64,000 nucleotides of DNA, taken from assembly GCF_964656455.1 (NCBI RefSeq), contig NC_135716.1, positions 110,888,389 to 110,952,388 on the forward strand. The letters run 5' to 3'. Positions 22,840 through 35,221 of the stretch are shown one piece after another. Numbering within the stretch: the first letter of the stretch is position 1; each line of letters starts with the position of its first letter. The notes under the pieces are model-generated. The model worked only from the letters and a program-made list of their open reading frames with translations. It ran no database searches and was not told the DNA's origin. The DNA comes from Halichoerus grypus. Taxonomy: Eukaryota; Chordata; Mammalia; Carnivora; Phocidae. Position numbers and translations under genes: made by a program.

Positions 22840-24240
22840 ATTACAGCAAAAAAATAAATAAAATAAAATGAAGCTCTTGCAGACAGCATATTGATGTTGC
22901 AGACAGCATATTAATGGGTCTTGTTTTTTTATCCAATCTGATACCCAGTGTCTTTTGATTGGAGCATTTAGTCCAGTTACATTCAGAGTAAGTATTGAAA
23001 GATAAGAATTTAGAGCCATTGTATTACCTGTAAAGTCACTGTTTCTGTAGATTGTCTCTGTTCCTGTCTGGCCTTTGATACTTTTGGGCTCTCTCTTTGC
23101 TCAAAGGATCCCCTTTAATATTTCTTGCAGGGCTGGTTTAGTGTTCACAAATTCCTTTAGTTTTTGTTTGTCCTGGAAACTTTTTATCTCTCCTATTCTG
23201 AATGACAGCCTTGCTGGATAAAGTATTCTTGGCTGCATATTTTTCCCATTTAGCACATTGCATATATCATGCCAATCCTTTCTGGCCTGCCAGGTCTCTG
23301 TGACCAGGTCTGTTGCCAGCCTTATGTTTCTACCCCTATAGGTTAAGGACCTCTTGTACCAAGCTGCTTTCAGGATTTTCTCTTTATCTCTGACATTTGC
23401 AAGCTTCACTATTATATGTCGAGGTGTTGACCTATTTTTATTGATTCTGAGGGGGGTTCTCTGTGCCTCCTGCACTTGAATGCCTGTTTCTTTCCTCAGA
23501 TTAGGGAAGTTATCAGCTATAATTTATTCAAATAAACCTTCTGCGCCTTTCTCTCTCTTCATCCTCTGGAACCCCTATTATTCAGATACTATTTTGCTTT
23601 ATGGTATCACTGATTTCTAGAAGTCTCCCTACATGATCCAGTAGTTGTTTTTCTCATCTTCCCTATTCTCCACTATTTTGTCTTCTATATTACTGACTCA
23701 CTCTTCAGCCTCATTTATTTTAGCTGTTAGAACCTCCATTTTTTTTTTTTTTTACTGCATCTCAGTGACAGCATTTTTAATTTCCGCCTGATTAGATTTT
23801 AGTTCTTTTATTTCTACAGTAAAGGATTCTCTAGTGTCTTCTATGCTTTTTTTAAAGCCCAGCTAGTATCTTTATACTTGTTTTGAATTCTAGTTCCAAT
23901 GTCTTATCTCCATATTGGTTAAATCCCTGGCAGGGAGTACTTCCTCCTGTTCTTTCTTTTGGGGTGAGTTTCTCTGTCTTGTCATTATGTCCAGAAAAGA
24001 ATAGAAGAAAGAGAGAGAAAGGACAAAAATAATAACAAGACAAGCCAGAAGAAAAAAGAAACAAAATAAAAATTCAAAGTAAAACAGAAGAAAACGATAA
24101 ACTAGATCCTGTCTGTATTTTGGTCTGTTTGTTAAAAAAAACTAGATCCCAAAATAGGAAAGAAAGATGTATATATACACACACACAAATACAATAAAAC
24201 ACAATGAAAGGAAACCAAAAATAAAAAATATGTATAATGT

Positions 24241-24429
24241 GGGGCGCCTGGGTGGCTCAGTTGGTTAAGCGACTGCCTTTGGCTCAGGTCATGATCCTGG
24301 AGTCCCTGGATCGAGTCCCGCATCGGGCTCCCTGCTCGGCAGGGAGTCTGCTTCTCCCTCTGACCCTCCCCCCTCTCATGTGCTTGCTCTCTCTCATTCT
24401 CTCTCTCTCAAATAAAAAAAAAAAAAAAT
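24241..24429 (+). mobile_element. CanSINE in LINE-1 5' UTR
   Basis: GGGGCGCCTGGGTGGCTCAG head, AAATAAAAAA tail. Duplication ATATGTATAATGT on both sides. Confidence 0.95.
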
Positions 24430-24482
24430 ATGTATAATGTATATATAAAAATAAAAATTAAAAAAATTAAAAAAAGAATTGA

Positions 24483-24668
24483 GGGACACCTGGGTGGCTC
24501 AGTCAGTTGGGCATCTGCCTTTGGCTTGGGTCATGATCCCAGGGTCCTGGGATCAAGTCCTTCAACAGTCTCCTTGCTCAGCGGGGAGTCTGCTGCTCCC
24601 TCTCTCACTCCATCTGTGCTCTCTCTCCCTCTCTCTCTCAAATAAATAAATAAAATCTTTTAAAAAAA
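24483..24668 (+). mobile_element. CanSINE in LINE-1 5' UTR
   Basis: GGGACACCTGGGTGGCTCAG head, AAATAAATAAATAAAATC tail, 50 bp downstream of the previous copy. Confidence 0.93.
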
Positions 24669-26717
24669 ATAAGAAAATAGCTGGAAAAAAATAAAACTGA
24701 AAGATTAAAGAATTAAAAAAAGAAAACCACAAATGCTATATACTGTTTTCCCCAAGAGCTGAAGGTGTGCAGGCCTCTGTGATCAGAAACTTGGTCTGAG
24801 CAAGCTGTTCTTGCTGGTTCTGGGGGAGGGGCCTGTTGCTCTGATTCTCAGGTGCCTTTGCACTTGTGAAAATGCGCCACCCTTGCCAGGGGGCTGGGCT
24901 CAGTGTAGCGGCTCCAGATTGCATTATGTGGCACTATTTTGTTCCCTGAAGGTTTTCAGCACTGAAGGGGGGATGAAAATGGCGGCGCCCTCCTCTCTAG
25001 CCCTGGAACTGAAAGTTCACATCCCCCACTCTTCAGTGAGCTCTCACAGAAAATCAATCACTTTTGTCTCCCTGGTTTCTGGCCGATCTCTGTGTTCACC
25101 CAGTCTGTGACCTATCATTTTTTATCTCAGGCACATGACCCAGTTTCAAGTCTCCAAATTTTACCGACTCATGCGGCACAGGAAGAGGGAGAGGGGGAGG
25201 GAGAGGGGTCTCACTGCGCTCTTCCTTTTGCTGGACCCGTGCCTGGGGAGAGGTTGCCTGACCGTGCAGGGGTTCCCAGTTTATGGCAACACTGAGCAGG
25301 AAGCCAGCACCTAGACTTGCTGGTTTCAGCTGGCTTCCCTGCTCTGATGCTTGGGAACTCTGCCGCATTCAGGCACCCCCATCCTTTTTGTGACCCCAGG
25401 GATCCTGAGACCAGGCTGTCGCACCTGGGATTCTGCCCTGCTTCGCCACCTGAGCACCTTTAAGCCAGGGACTTCCCCCATCATAACAGACTTCTAAAAG
25501 TTCTGATTTTGTGCTCTGCTGTGTATTACTTTGCAGTAGCTTCCTTAAGCAGGCTCCCTCCCCATGCGGTATTCTCAGGTATATCGCCCCGGATTCATGT
25601 CTCCACACCTCCTGTCTTCCAAAAAGTGGTTGCTTTTCTATTTGTAGAATTGCAGCATTTCTTTTCTCAGATCTCCGATTGACTTCGCAGGTGTTCAGAA
25701 TGATTTGATAACTAGCTGAATTCCAGGGACTGTACTAACTTAGGGTCCCCTACTCCTCTACCATCTTAACTCCCCCTATTAGATTTTCTTGTTGAATAGT
25801 CCCCATTGTTGTGAGATAGTGTCGTTCTTCATCTCTTGTTACATTCTTTGGTTTAAAATCAAGTTTGATATAAGCATGGCTACTCTGGCTTTCTTTTGAT
25901 GTCCATTTACATGATAAATGTTTCTCCATCCCCTCACTTTCAATCTGCAGGTGTCTTTAGGTCTAAAATGAGTCTCTTGTAGGCAGTATCTAGATGGGCC
26001 TTTTTTTTAAATACAGTCTGACACCTTATGTCATTTGATTGGAGCATTTAGTCCATTTACATTCAGAGTAATTATTGGTAGATATGAAATTAGTGCCATT
26101 TCATTACTTGTTTTGTCATTGTATCCAGAGATTTTCCCTGTTCCTTTCTTGTCTTTGTCAATTTTGGTCTTTCCTTTCCACTCAAAGAGTCCCCTTTAAT
26201 ATTTCTTGCAGGGCTGGTTTAGTGGTCATGAACTCCTTCAGTTTTTGTTTTTCTGGGAAACTCTTTGTCTCTCCTTCTATTCTGAATGATAGTCTTGAGG
26301 GATAGAGTATTCTTGGCCACAGATTTTTTTCCATTCAGTACATTGACTATATCATGCCATTGCCTTCTGGCTTGCCAAAAGTTTCTGTGGACAGATAGCA
26401 GTTAACCTGCTATTGTTGATTTTGATGGGAGTTCTCTGTGCCTCCTGGATTTGGATGTCTGTTCCTTCCCCCAATTAAGGAAGTTTTCAGCTATAATTTC
26501 CTCAAATAAACCTTCTGCCCCCTTTTCCTGCTCTTCTTCTGAAACTCCTATGAATACGAATGTTACTATGTTTGATGGTGTCACTGAGTTCCCTAAGTCT
26601 ACTTTTGTGATCCAAATTGTTCTTTTTTTCAGCTTCATTATTTTCCATAATTCTATCTTCTAAGCATATTCCTGAAGCACATTCCTGTCCTTCTCCCATC
26701 CTTGTAGTCATTACATC

Positions 26718-27212
26718 TTTTTTTTTTTTTTTTTTGGTATTTTACTGGACTGATGTACTTTCACCATTTCTGAAAACATAAAGTTAACATAGGACTAAGA
26801 ATATAGAATAAGAAAGGGGGAGAAGCCATCCACAAATTTGAGTAAACCAGAAAGGTATGTAAAACATTAGGTTGGAATCGAGGGAAAAACCTGTTTGGAG
26901 GTGAAGCGAAGTCCTTGGTTTCTAACAAAAATCTCCTAAAGGCTCTAGTAATAGAAGGGTCAGTTTATGGAAAAACTCCGAATTGCACAAAACCCCATTA
27001 GGCAGGAGAAATGGGCAGGATAGAAGGACGTGGGCTGTGGGGGCAGCTGGTCTGCAGCAGGGATGGCTGGGCTGGAGGCTGAGGCTCAGGCCCAGGCCCC
27101 GTAGGTAGGAACAGGCTGGAAGACCAGAGGCATGTTCGTGCATTCACCCAAAGCTCAGCCTTTCCAGTTGATCTCTAGGATGCTGATGCTTTCCTCAGAC
27201 AAGGGTCCTTAC
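26718..27212 (-). pseudogene. Antisense retrocopy of an unidentified mRNA 3' part (about 0.5 kb)
   Basis: A perfect 20-bp duplication (26698-26717 and 27213-27232) brackets a segment that starts with a T-run, i.e. a poly-A tail on the minus strand. On that strand one frame at the 5' end reads 'ESISILEINWKG' and then a stop; the rest looks like 3' UTR, CT-rich then AT-rich. There is no clear AATAAA before the tail (AGTAAA is present). I do not recognise the source gene. It could also be a copy of a non-coding transcript. Confidence 0.8.
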
Positions 27213-28054
27213 ATCCTTGTAGTCATTACATCCAGTTGGTTTTGAATTGTAGTTACTGCATTTTTCATTTTGGCCTGATTGTTTATCCTTTTTAATCTCT
27301 GTAGTAAGGGTCTTGCATGCTTTTCTGCGGCCCAGTTAGTATCGTTATGGTCATTGTTTTAAATATTACTTATATCTGTTTCAATTAGATCCCTGGTTGT
27401 GACATTTTCTTTTGCGTTCTTTCTTTTGGGATGAATTCCTCCATCTTGGCATTTTGTCTGGGTCTCTGTCTTCTTCTCTGTGTTAGGAAAGCCTGTTACG
27501 TGCCCCACTTCTGAGAGTAATGGCTTTATGAAGAAGAGATCATGCACAGTCCAGGGCCTGGCACTTCAAGAAGTGTCTCTGTGCATAAATGCTGTGTGCA
27601 CTCTGCGGCTGTGTTTTGGCTGCTCTGTCCCTCAGGTCAGTGGTCTATAGAGTTTCTTCCAGCCTGTGGTGGGGAGGGTTTGGACCTTGGCCAGAGTGTG
27701 GCAAGTTTTAACTTGGTGTGCTCTGGTCTGCTTGTTAAAAGAGACCTGATGGTATTTCCACTAGAGCTGAAGCTTTGTAGAACTCTGTGGTCAGTAGACA
27801 TGGTGCGGGGGTTTGTGCTGGTCTTCTGGGGGCGGGGCCTGCTGCGCTGGTCCGCACACACACTTGCCCTAGAAAGGCAGCACCTGCAGGGCGCAGGGGC
27901 GCGGTCGTGGGGTAAGCAGGTTAGGCAGCCAGTGTTGGTGCTGGGCTGCTTCCTCAAGTTGGTTTATGCCGAGGGGTGGGAGACGGAAAGGTGCCAGCCT
28001 GCTCTGTGGAGGAGAGTGCATGTCTGCTGCTCTCAGGGAAGCAGGTTTTTTGTT

Positions 28055-28235
28055 TTTGTTTTTTTTAAGATTTTATTTATTTGACAGAGCACACAGTAGA
28101 GGGAGCGGCAGGTAGAGGGAGAAGCAGACTCCCCAGGGAGCAGGGAGCCCAAGGCGGGGCTCGGTCCCAGGACCCTGAGATCATGACCTGAGGCGAAGGC
28201 AGACGCTCAACCATCTGAACCACCCAGGTGCCCCT
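28055..28235 (-). mobile_element. CanSINE in LINE-1 5' UTR
   Basis: AAGATTTTATTTATTTGACAG to GAACCACCCAGGTGCCCC. Confidence 0.92.
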
Positions 28236-29608
28236 GAGGAGCGATTAATGTCCCCTTGTGCGTCACAGGCAGTTTTCAGGTCACGGATTTCACGCGGTGT
28301 CTGGGTCGCCTGTCTGCCTGGCGCAGCACCGACTTCTAAAATTCCAAACTTTGGGGACCTGGTGTGGTGGGGACTTTAGTCCTCTGGGAAAGGGTTTCAG
28401 CATGCTGGAACTGCTGCAGGTTTGACCCCGAAGGGCTGTCTCGCCAGAGCGCAGGGGCCTGGGATTTGGAGCAAGCCGGCTAAACAGCCAGCCTCCTGGT
28501 GAGGGGCCCTCAGCAGGTGTGTCTATACCTATGACAACGAGCAGGGAAGGGAAATGGTGCCCGCTGTTTTTTTGGTCTCCAGAGAGGCAGTGCCATCTCT
28601 CACAGATGTGCTCCAAAACGTAGTTTCTCCCCGTGCCCCTTAGGTGACCCTCAGATTGTGCAGTCTGCCCTGAGGTTGTTTGCTGGCCTCCACTCCAGGA
28701 GGGGGACCGTGTCCTCCAGTCTCTATCCCAGCCAAGCCCAGGGACCTCTCAAACTCCTTCTTGAGCCCCCCTGGTTGAAAAACCCACAAAATCCAGCCCC
28801 TCTCATTTTCCCAGCCAGTGGCTTTGGGGAAGTGTTCTCCTTGAGCATTCCCCTGTGCACTCCCCCCCCTCTCTTGCCTTTGTCCATGGCCAGGGCTCCC
28901 TCCCCTCTGCAGCACCCACAATCAGTTTCTCCCCCAAACACGTCCCTTGAAGTGGCCTCTTCTCTCCCTCTAGTTGTGCGGTTTGTTCTCAGTCCTCAGG
29001 TTGATTTCTTGAGTATTCAGAATGATTTAATAGTATTTGAGGGCTGGGGCAAGCCCAGGGCCCTCCTACTATGCCACTATCTTAGCTCTGGAACTCTTTC
29101 CCTTTTTAGTACGTTGTTTATGAATAACTGTCACTCTGTAATGTACTCTTTCAATTTTCTTAATGGTAACTTTGAGATAAGTTTCAAATTTTGATCAAGT
29201 CCAGTTTATAAACTTTTTCTTTTATAATTAGTGCCATTTTGGATCCTAAGAAATCTCTACCTACTCCATGGTCATAAAGTTACTCTCTTATGTTTCTTCT
29301 AAAATCTTTAGAGTTTTAGTTTTTACATTTTACATTAGTCACCCTGACTTAATTTTAAGATATATGAGGTAGAGAGTGAGGTTCCTCTTTTCCCTCCTTA
29401 GATTTCTTTTATCAGGATGAAGATATTTCCTGTATCCCTTAATTTGTTAAGTCTTTATCATATATGGGTTTTGCATTTTGTTAAAAGCCTTTTCTGCATC
29501 TTTTGATATAATTGTGGTTTTTACCTCCTTTATTTCTCTTATTCTGTGACTTTTTTTTTTTTTATATCAAGCCAAGCCAGACTTATGGGCTTAAGAGTCA
29601 TTTGGTAC

Positions 29609-29810
29609 GGGCGCCTGGGTGGCTCAGTCGTTAAACGTCTGCCTTCGGCTCAGGTCATGATCCTGGGGTCCTGGGATCGAGCCCTGCATCGGGCTCCCTG
29701 CTCCGCGGGAAGCCTGCTTCTCCCTCTCCCACTCCCCCTGCTTGTATTCCTGCTCTCATTCTGTCTCTCTCTGTCAAATAAATAAACAAAATCTTAAAAA
29801 AAAAAAAAAA
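29609..29810 (+). mobile_element. CanSINE
   Basis: GCGCCTGGGTGGCTCAG head, AAATAAATAAACAAAATCTT tail. Duplication GAGTCATTTGGTA / AAGTCATTTGGTA. Confidence 0.95.
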
Positions 29811-30032
29811 AGTCATTTGGTAATTACGTAACCTTTTTATATCTCTGGATTTTGCTTGCTAATATTTTGTTGAGAATTTCTGTGTCTGTGTCAGAGGTTG
29901 ACAAACTTTTTCTGTTGAAAGTCTAAATAGTAAATATTTTAGACTTTGTGGCCATATAATCTTTGTGACAACTATTCAGTTCTGCTGCTATAATGCAAAA
30001 GCAGTCATAGACAATATAGAATCAAACTTTAT

Positions 30033-30235
30033 TTTTTTAAAGATTTTATTTATTTTATTTGAGAGAAAGAGAGCGAATGCAATTGGGGTGAGGGATAGAG
30101 GGAGAGAGAGAATCTCAAACAGACTCCACACCAAGTACAGAGCCCCATGGGGGCCTTGGTCTCATGACCTTGAGATCATGACCTGAACTGAAATCAGGAG
30201 TCCGGGGCTTAACCTATTGAGCAACGCAGGCACCC
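30033..30235 (-). mobile_element. CanSINE
   Basis: AAAGATTTTATTTATTTTATTTGAG to GAGCAACGCAGGCACCC. Duplication TCAAACTTTATTTT on both sides. Confidence 0.94.
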
Positions 30236-30687
30236 TTCAAACTTTATTTTCAAAAACAGGGACAGGAGTGCCACATTTGGCTTGAGGTTTTCTGACCTAC
30301 AGTGGATGTTCACAAGGATATCTTCTTTTCATGTACTATACTTGTTAAACTTTGGTATCATTGTTACAGTGGCCTCATAAAGTAATCTGGGAAATTTCCC
30401 CTCCTCCATTCTCAGAGTTTCAGGTGTTCTTAATATTCCCAATTATATTTAAAAATGTCTGTAGGATCTCTTGTCATAGCCAGCCCCTCTTTCATTCTAA
30501 ATATTGGTTATTTGTATTCTCTCTCTTGGTCAGCCTTCCTAGATCAGATAATTTGATTAATATTTTTAATGAACCAACTTTTAACTGTATTAATTTTCTC
30601 TATTGTTTTCTGTATCACTGATTTTTGTTCATTTTTCCCTCTTTCTATTTACTTTAGGTTTATTTTGTTCTTTTTCTCTTCTAGCTT

Positions 30688-30879
30688 TTTTTTTTTTTTA
30701 AGATTTTGTTTATTTGACAGAGACACCAGCTAGAGAGGGAACACAAGCAGGGGGAGTGGGAGAGGCAGAAGCAGACTTCCTGCAGAGCAGGGAGCCTGAT
30801 GCGGGGCTCGATCCCAGGACCCTGGGATCATGACCTGAGCCAAAGGCAGACGCTTAACGACTGAGCTACCCAGGCGCCC
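30688..30879 (-). mobile_element. CanSINE
   Basis: T-run AAGATTTTGTTTATTTGACAG to GAGCTACCCAGGCGCCC. Approximate duplication CTTCTAGCTT / CTTGTAGCTT. Confidence 0.94.
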
Positions 30880-31302
30880 TTTCCCTTGTAGCTTCTTAAG
30901 GTGGAAATTTAGACCACTGATTTTAAACCTTTTTTCTTTATAGATTATTTATAAATTAATTACAAAGGTCATAAATTTCCCTCTACTGCTTTAGCTGTAT
31001 CTCACACATTTTTACTTATGTGTCTTTATTACCAATTAAAGATAATATCTAAATTCCCTTTTTGTACATTCTTTGACCCAAAGGTTATGTGCACAATTAG
31101 TTTCCAGATATTTTTCTAGATTTTCTAGATATGTTGTTATTGAAATTTAAGGATACTGTGGTCAGAGATCATACTCTGTAGAATTTCAGTCTTTGGAAGT
31201 TTATTGAGACCTAAACTGTGGCCCAGCATATGAGCTATCAATATTCCATGTACACTTGAAAGGAATGTGTATTTTGCAGTTGCTACGAGTGGCAATCTAT
31301 TT

Positions 31303-31422
31303 TTATTTTTTAAAAAGATTTATTTTATGTTAGAGAGCAGAGGGGCGGGCAGAGGGAGAAAAACATACTCCCCCCTGACCATGGAGCCAGATGCTCAACC
31401 AACTGAGCCACCCAGGTGCTCC
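31303..31422 (-). mobile_element. CanSINE with internal deletion
   Basis: AAAGATTTATTTTATG to GAGCCACCCAGGTGCTCC. Only about 120 bp; the middle of the body is missing. Confidence 0.85.
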
Positions 31423-32448
31423 AGGAGTGGTATTCTTTAAATGTCAATTAAGTCAAATTAGTTGATGGTTATGTTCATATCTATATCCTTATTCTTTTTT
31501 TTGTCTCTTATTCTTTAAACTGCTAGGAAATGGAGGTTAAATTCCCACTATGATTGTGGATTTTTCTATTTCTCTCCTTAGTTTTTACTTTGTATGTTCT
31601 GAAGTCTGTTATTTGGTGTATACACATTTAGGAGTATGTCTTTCTACTGAAAAGGCCATTTTACCATCATGAAACATCATTCTTTATCTTTACTAATACT
31701 TGTTTTTGAAGTCTGCTTTGTCAGAAATTGCTTGCTGTTTGCCTGGTGCATCTTTTTCTATCCTTTTATTTCCAACTAGTATTGTCTTTATATGTAAAGT
31801 GTGTCTCACTGTTTCTGGTCAGAAATCAGCCTTCTTTTGATTCATTGTTCCCTATGTGAGACTTCTTTCTCTGTTGCTTTTAAGATTTTCTATCTTTAGT
31901 TTTCACTACTATATGCCTAAGTATGATGCTCTTTGTATTTATCTTGCTTAGGGTTTGCTGAACTTAGAGGATCTGTAGATTTTTTTTTTTCTCACACCAA
32001 ATTTGGTATATTTTCAGTCATAATTTTAAAAAACTTTTTTTTTCCTGTCCCATTTTCTTGACTCACATGGTCTTGGTTGCTCTGTTCATATTTATCCAAC
32101 CATTTTTCTCTGTCCTTCAGAATTGACATTTTCTATTAATTAGTTTTCAGGTTAACTGACTTTTATTTCCATTATGCAGTTAAGGCCACATTGGGAATTC
32201 TTTATTTTAGATATAGTAACTTTTGGTTCTAGAATTTCCATTTGGTTCATTTATATTTTCTGTTTGTCTGCTGAGATTCCTCCCCCTCTGTTCATTCATT
32301 GTGTACATCTTTTTTCTTTAAACCTTCAAAAGTATTTACAGTAGTTGCTTTACAGATCTTGTATGCTAATTTCAACATCTGGGTTATCTTGAGTTGGTTT
32401 CTACTGACTAACTTTTCTCTAGGTATGGGTCATAGTTTTTCTATTTCG

Positions 32449-32630
32449 TTTTTTAAGATTTTACTTAGAAAGAGAGAGGGAGAGTGTGAGAGAGAGCAGG
32501 GGGAGAGGCAGAGGGAGAAGCAGACTCCCCACTGAGCAGGGAGCCCAAAGCAGGGCTTGATCCCGGGACTCCAGGATTATGACCTGAGCCGAAGGCAGAC
32601 GCTTAACAGACTGAGCCACCCGGGTGCCCC
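32449..32630 (-). mobile_element. CanSINE
   Basis: TTAAGATTTTACTTAG to GAGCCACCCGGGTGCCCC. Duplication TTTTTCTATTTC on both sides. Confidence 0.93.
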
Positions 32631-32960
32631 AATTTTTCTATTTCTTAGGTCTAGTAATTTTTATTATATGCTGGACATTGTGATGTATACCTAAAAATTA
32701 TTCTGGATTTCTGAATTATTTTGCTTTCCTTTAAAGAATGTCGAGTTAAATTATTGGCAGATGCTATTGATCCTCTCAGGCTTGGTTTCATCCTTTGGTA
32801 GGGTGTGTCTATTTTGGTTTTGCCTTAGTTCTACGGTATATGTTTATTCTAGGGCTTGGTCCTTATACCCAATGTGTGACCTTATGTGCCCAAGTTGTTC
32901 AACAGGTATCCTCCTCTGTGGGTAGGCTGAAACTCCAACAGTATGTACACGTATGCAATT

Positions 32961-33530
32961 TCTGCTCTCTCCTTTCCACTCAGCCTCGTAGCAGCCACTC
33001 TCTATTAGTTCTACAGATTTTCATCCTGTACATGTAAAGCCACCCTTTGCAGGGCCTTGAGGCAAACTCTGCATCTTCTGTGCCTATCCTCTGTACAAAG
33101 CTTCCTCAGCTCTGGTATTCTGCTCCACAAATTCTAGCCATCATAGCAACTCCCCACTCCACTATCTGCCTCAGCTCAGCACAAACACCACTTACTCAGG
33201 CTTCTTTCCCTGTACCAGAGTTGTAACTGGGGAAGTCCGTGCCCAGTCTGAGAGCCCAGGCAAATAGTAGGGTTACCTTGAATGTTTCCCTTCTTTTAAG
33301 GAGGATAGCCTTGTGCCGCCTGCTGCTCAATGCCTAAAAAGAACTGCCTTGCATGTTTTGTTCAGTTTTATAATTGTGTAGCACCTGACGGCAAGACCAA
33401 TACCAATAATTCTATTATGGCTGGATGTAGAAGGTTCCTACTCAAAGTTCATATTCTTCACCACATTAGTAAATTATCTCTGTGATGGGATTCCACATTA
33501 TAGAAAAAAATGTTAAATGGGAATATTTTC
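32961..33530. other. No gene seen
   Basis: Mixed-composition intergenic sequence with no exon-like or repeat-family signal that I could name. Confidence 0.35.
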
Positions 33531-33735
33531 TTTTTTTTAAGATTTACCTATTTGAGAGAGAAAGAGAGAGAGGGCACAAGTGGGGGAGCGGAGGAGCAGA
33601 GGGAGAGTCAGAGAATCTCAAGCAGACTCCCCGCTGAGCATGAATCCTGACTTGGGGCCCAATCCCATGACCCTGAGATCATGACCTGAGCTGAAATCAA
33701 GAGTTGGATGCCCAACCGAGTCACCCAGGTGCCCT
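33531..33735 (-). mobile_element. CanSINE
   Basis: AAGATTTACCTATTTGAGAG to GAGTCACCCAGGTGCCC. Approximate duplication GGAATATTTTC / GGAAATACGTTC. Confidence 0.92.
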
Positions 33736-34348
33736 GGAAATACGTTCTTAATAACGTGGAAAAATATCAACAGGGATAGAGAATGAGAGAGATGAAAGGA
33801 TAAGAGATTGTTGTCAGAGAGTGCGGATGCTGGAATGTAAGATTTCCTAGATGAAACACATGATAACAAGATCTTACAGGCACAGATGGCTTAAACAGAA
33901 CAGTGTAATCTCTCTGTTTTGCATAAAGAGAAAACAGTGATCTGTTAGCCACCAGATTATGGTCTTTGATGGCAAGAACTGGGTGAATGATGATGGAAAA
34001 TAAGCAAACATCTTAACAAAAGGAAAACAGGAAAGCAGGACAGGTAAAATTTGAGAGAATACCATGAGTTCAGTTTTGGATAAATTTAAATTTTTCTTAA
34101 AAAAAAAAAAATCTACAGGATATCCAGGGAACTGTCTGGGTAGGCAACTGAAAATACAGATCTGTTGCAAGGAAAATATGGTATAGATCTGAAAGTTATT
34201 ACCATAAAGATTATTATTGAAGCAACAGGACTGGATGAGATGATGTAAGAGGAACATGTATCTTTAGAAGAGAGGTCTAAGGTAAAAACCTAGGGAATCC
34301 CAATATTTTATAGTAGGCAGGTAAGACTACTAAGAATGGATGTTCAAA
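33736..34348. other. Intergenic; old repeat-like, unassigned
   Basis: Purine-rich sequence ('GAGAGATGAAAGG', 'TTTGAGAGAATACCATG'). It looks like a decayed interspersed repeat and has no coding evidence. The minus-strand frame 33874-34257 shows no recognisable domain. Confidence 0.35.
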
Positions 34349-34550
34349 GGGGCGCCTGGGTGGCTCAGTCGTTAAGCGTCTGCCTTCGTCTCGGGTCATG
34401 ATCCCGGGGTCCTGGGATCGAGCCCCACATCGGGCTCCCTGCTCAGCAGGGAGTCTGTTTCTCTCTCTCCAACTCCCCCTGCTTGTGTTCCCTCTCTCGC
34501 TGTGTCTCTGTCAAATAAATAAATAAAATCTTAAAAAAAAAAAAAAAAAA
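34349..34550 (+). mobile_element. CanSINE
   Basis: GGGGCGCCTGGGTGGCTCAG head, AAATAAATAAATAAAATCTT tail. Duplication AATGGATGTTCAAAG on both sides. Confidence 0.96.
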
Positions 34551-34579
34551 TGGATGTTCAAAGAAGTAAAAGGCGATAT

Positions 34580-34745
34580 AAAGAGGCAATGTGGCTTTAG
34601 TGGTTAAGATCATGGACTTTGGAGTCAGTTCAAATCCCAGCTGTTAAACTTACAAAACTACATGACCATGAGAAAAATTACTTAACCTTTTTGTGCCTGT
34701 TTTCTCTTCTGTAAAACACAGTGAAAAATACTAGCACTTGCCTAA
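34580..34745 (+). mobile_element. MIR element, 5' and core part
   Basis: 'AGTGGTTAAGATCATGGACTT', 'GGAGTCAGTTCAAATCCCAGC', 'TTACTTAACCTTTTTGTGCC' follow MIR order in sense. It is continued by 35222-35280 after an insert. Confidence 0.85.
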
Positions 34746-35221
34746 TGAGAGATGATCACAATAGCTCTGGAGGCTCATTCAGCCCCCAATCTCCTGTCCT
34801 CTCAAACTTTTAGTAGCAAAGAAGACAGCTGGATCAACAAATTTGAGTTAGCTCAACAGAGGAACAGGAAGGTTCCCCCTCTCTAACAAGGCCACTTCAT
34901 CTACAAAGAAGTTTCCATTAGTACATAGCTACACAGATATTCCCTACCCCACCTCAATAATAAATATATAGAATATTATGGAGGCAGGGTTTCTTTCCAC
35001 TGGAACTTTGAACACAGTGCACGCAGACTATGCCAAAGCTATAGGATAAGAGTTTGAGAGATTGTGTGTACTCTCCTACTACCGTCTCTGTAAACTTTTC
35101 CTCAGTAAACTATTTTACATCTATATCATATGGTCCTATGGTGCTGTGTTGCATGACCTCCTTGAAAGATATTTCCTCATAGCTGTTCCTCTATTTGTTC
35201 CTCATTACAAATATAATAATA
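34746..35221. mobile_element. About 0.48-kb insert splitting the MIR, possible solitary LTR
   Basis: It is flanked by AATACTAG-like sequence on both sides (about 34729 and 35218). The size and an AATAAA at 34958 would suit an old LTR, but no TG...CA ends or family match are clear. Confidence 0.3.

Larger units (their letters stand above)
18533..25779 (-). mobile_element. Nearly full-length antisense LINE-1 (about 6.6 kb without insertions), inactive
   Basis: In minus-strand order: the 5' end at 25779 (GGGGGAGTTAAGATGGTAGAG), a GC-rich 5' UTR to about 23,500, and the C-terminal part of ORF1 at 23101-23475 ('PARLSFRIGEIKSFQDK', 'ILKGIL'). ORF2 follows: endonuclease around 21928-22398 ('IVGDFNTPL', 'SRIDHILGH'), reverse transcriptase pieces (21084-21353 'NKSPGLDGL'; 20450-20728 '[10 protein letters not shown]', the FADD catalytic box) and a C-terminal part at 19155-19352. 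The 3' UTR runs down to 18533. ORF2 is broken into many frames, so it is not autonomous. It contains three SINEs, a U6 copy and a TA microsatellite. Confidence 0.9.
25780..29091 (-). mobile_element. Second antisense LINE-1: ORF2 start, ORF1 and 5' UTR
   Basis: 25785-26330 repeats the ORF2-start/ORF1-end segment seen at 700-1200. ORF1 pieces continue at 26402-26711. 27233-29091 is a GC-rich LINE-1 5' UTR ending in a minus-strand 'GAGCTAAGATAGTGGCATAG' start. Its 3' portion is missing where the younger LINE-1 begins at 25779. The long frames at 27542-28084 and 28658-29194 are in this 5' UTR and are not genes. Confidence 0.82.
29092..32960 (-). mobile_element. Old LINE-1 (L1M-like), antisense
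   Basis: The plus strand carries antisense ORF2 phrases in LINE-1 order: 'GCATTTTGTTAAAAGCC', then 'AATTTGATTAATATTTTTAATGAACC', 'CACAATTAGTTTCCAGATATTTT' and 'GATACTGTGGTCAGAG', and later an endonuclease-side segment at 31500-31850. It is much more diverged than the 18-29 kb elements. SINEs at five places interrupt it. The upper limit is approximate. Confidence 0.7.

Noticed and set aside
27542..28084. 180-codon plus-strand open frame
   Set aside because: It lies antisense to a LINE-1 5' UTR, is GC-rich, and ends in a SINE. No recognisable domain.
28658..29194. 178-codon plus-strand open frame
   Set aside because: Also antisense to the LINE-1 5' UTR, and crosses the element's 5' boundary. 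It is a composition artefact.
34746..35221. Firm call of an LTR inside the MIR
   Set aside because: Only weak flanking duplications are visible and no diagnostic ends, so it is listed as low confidence.
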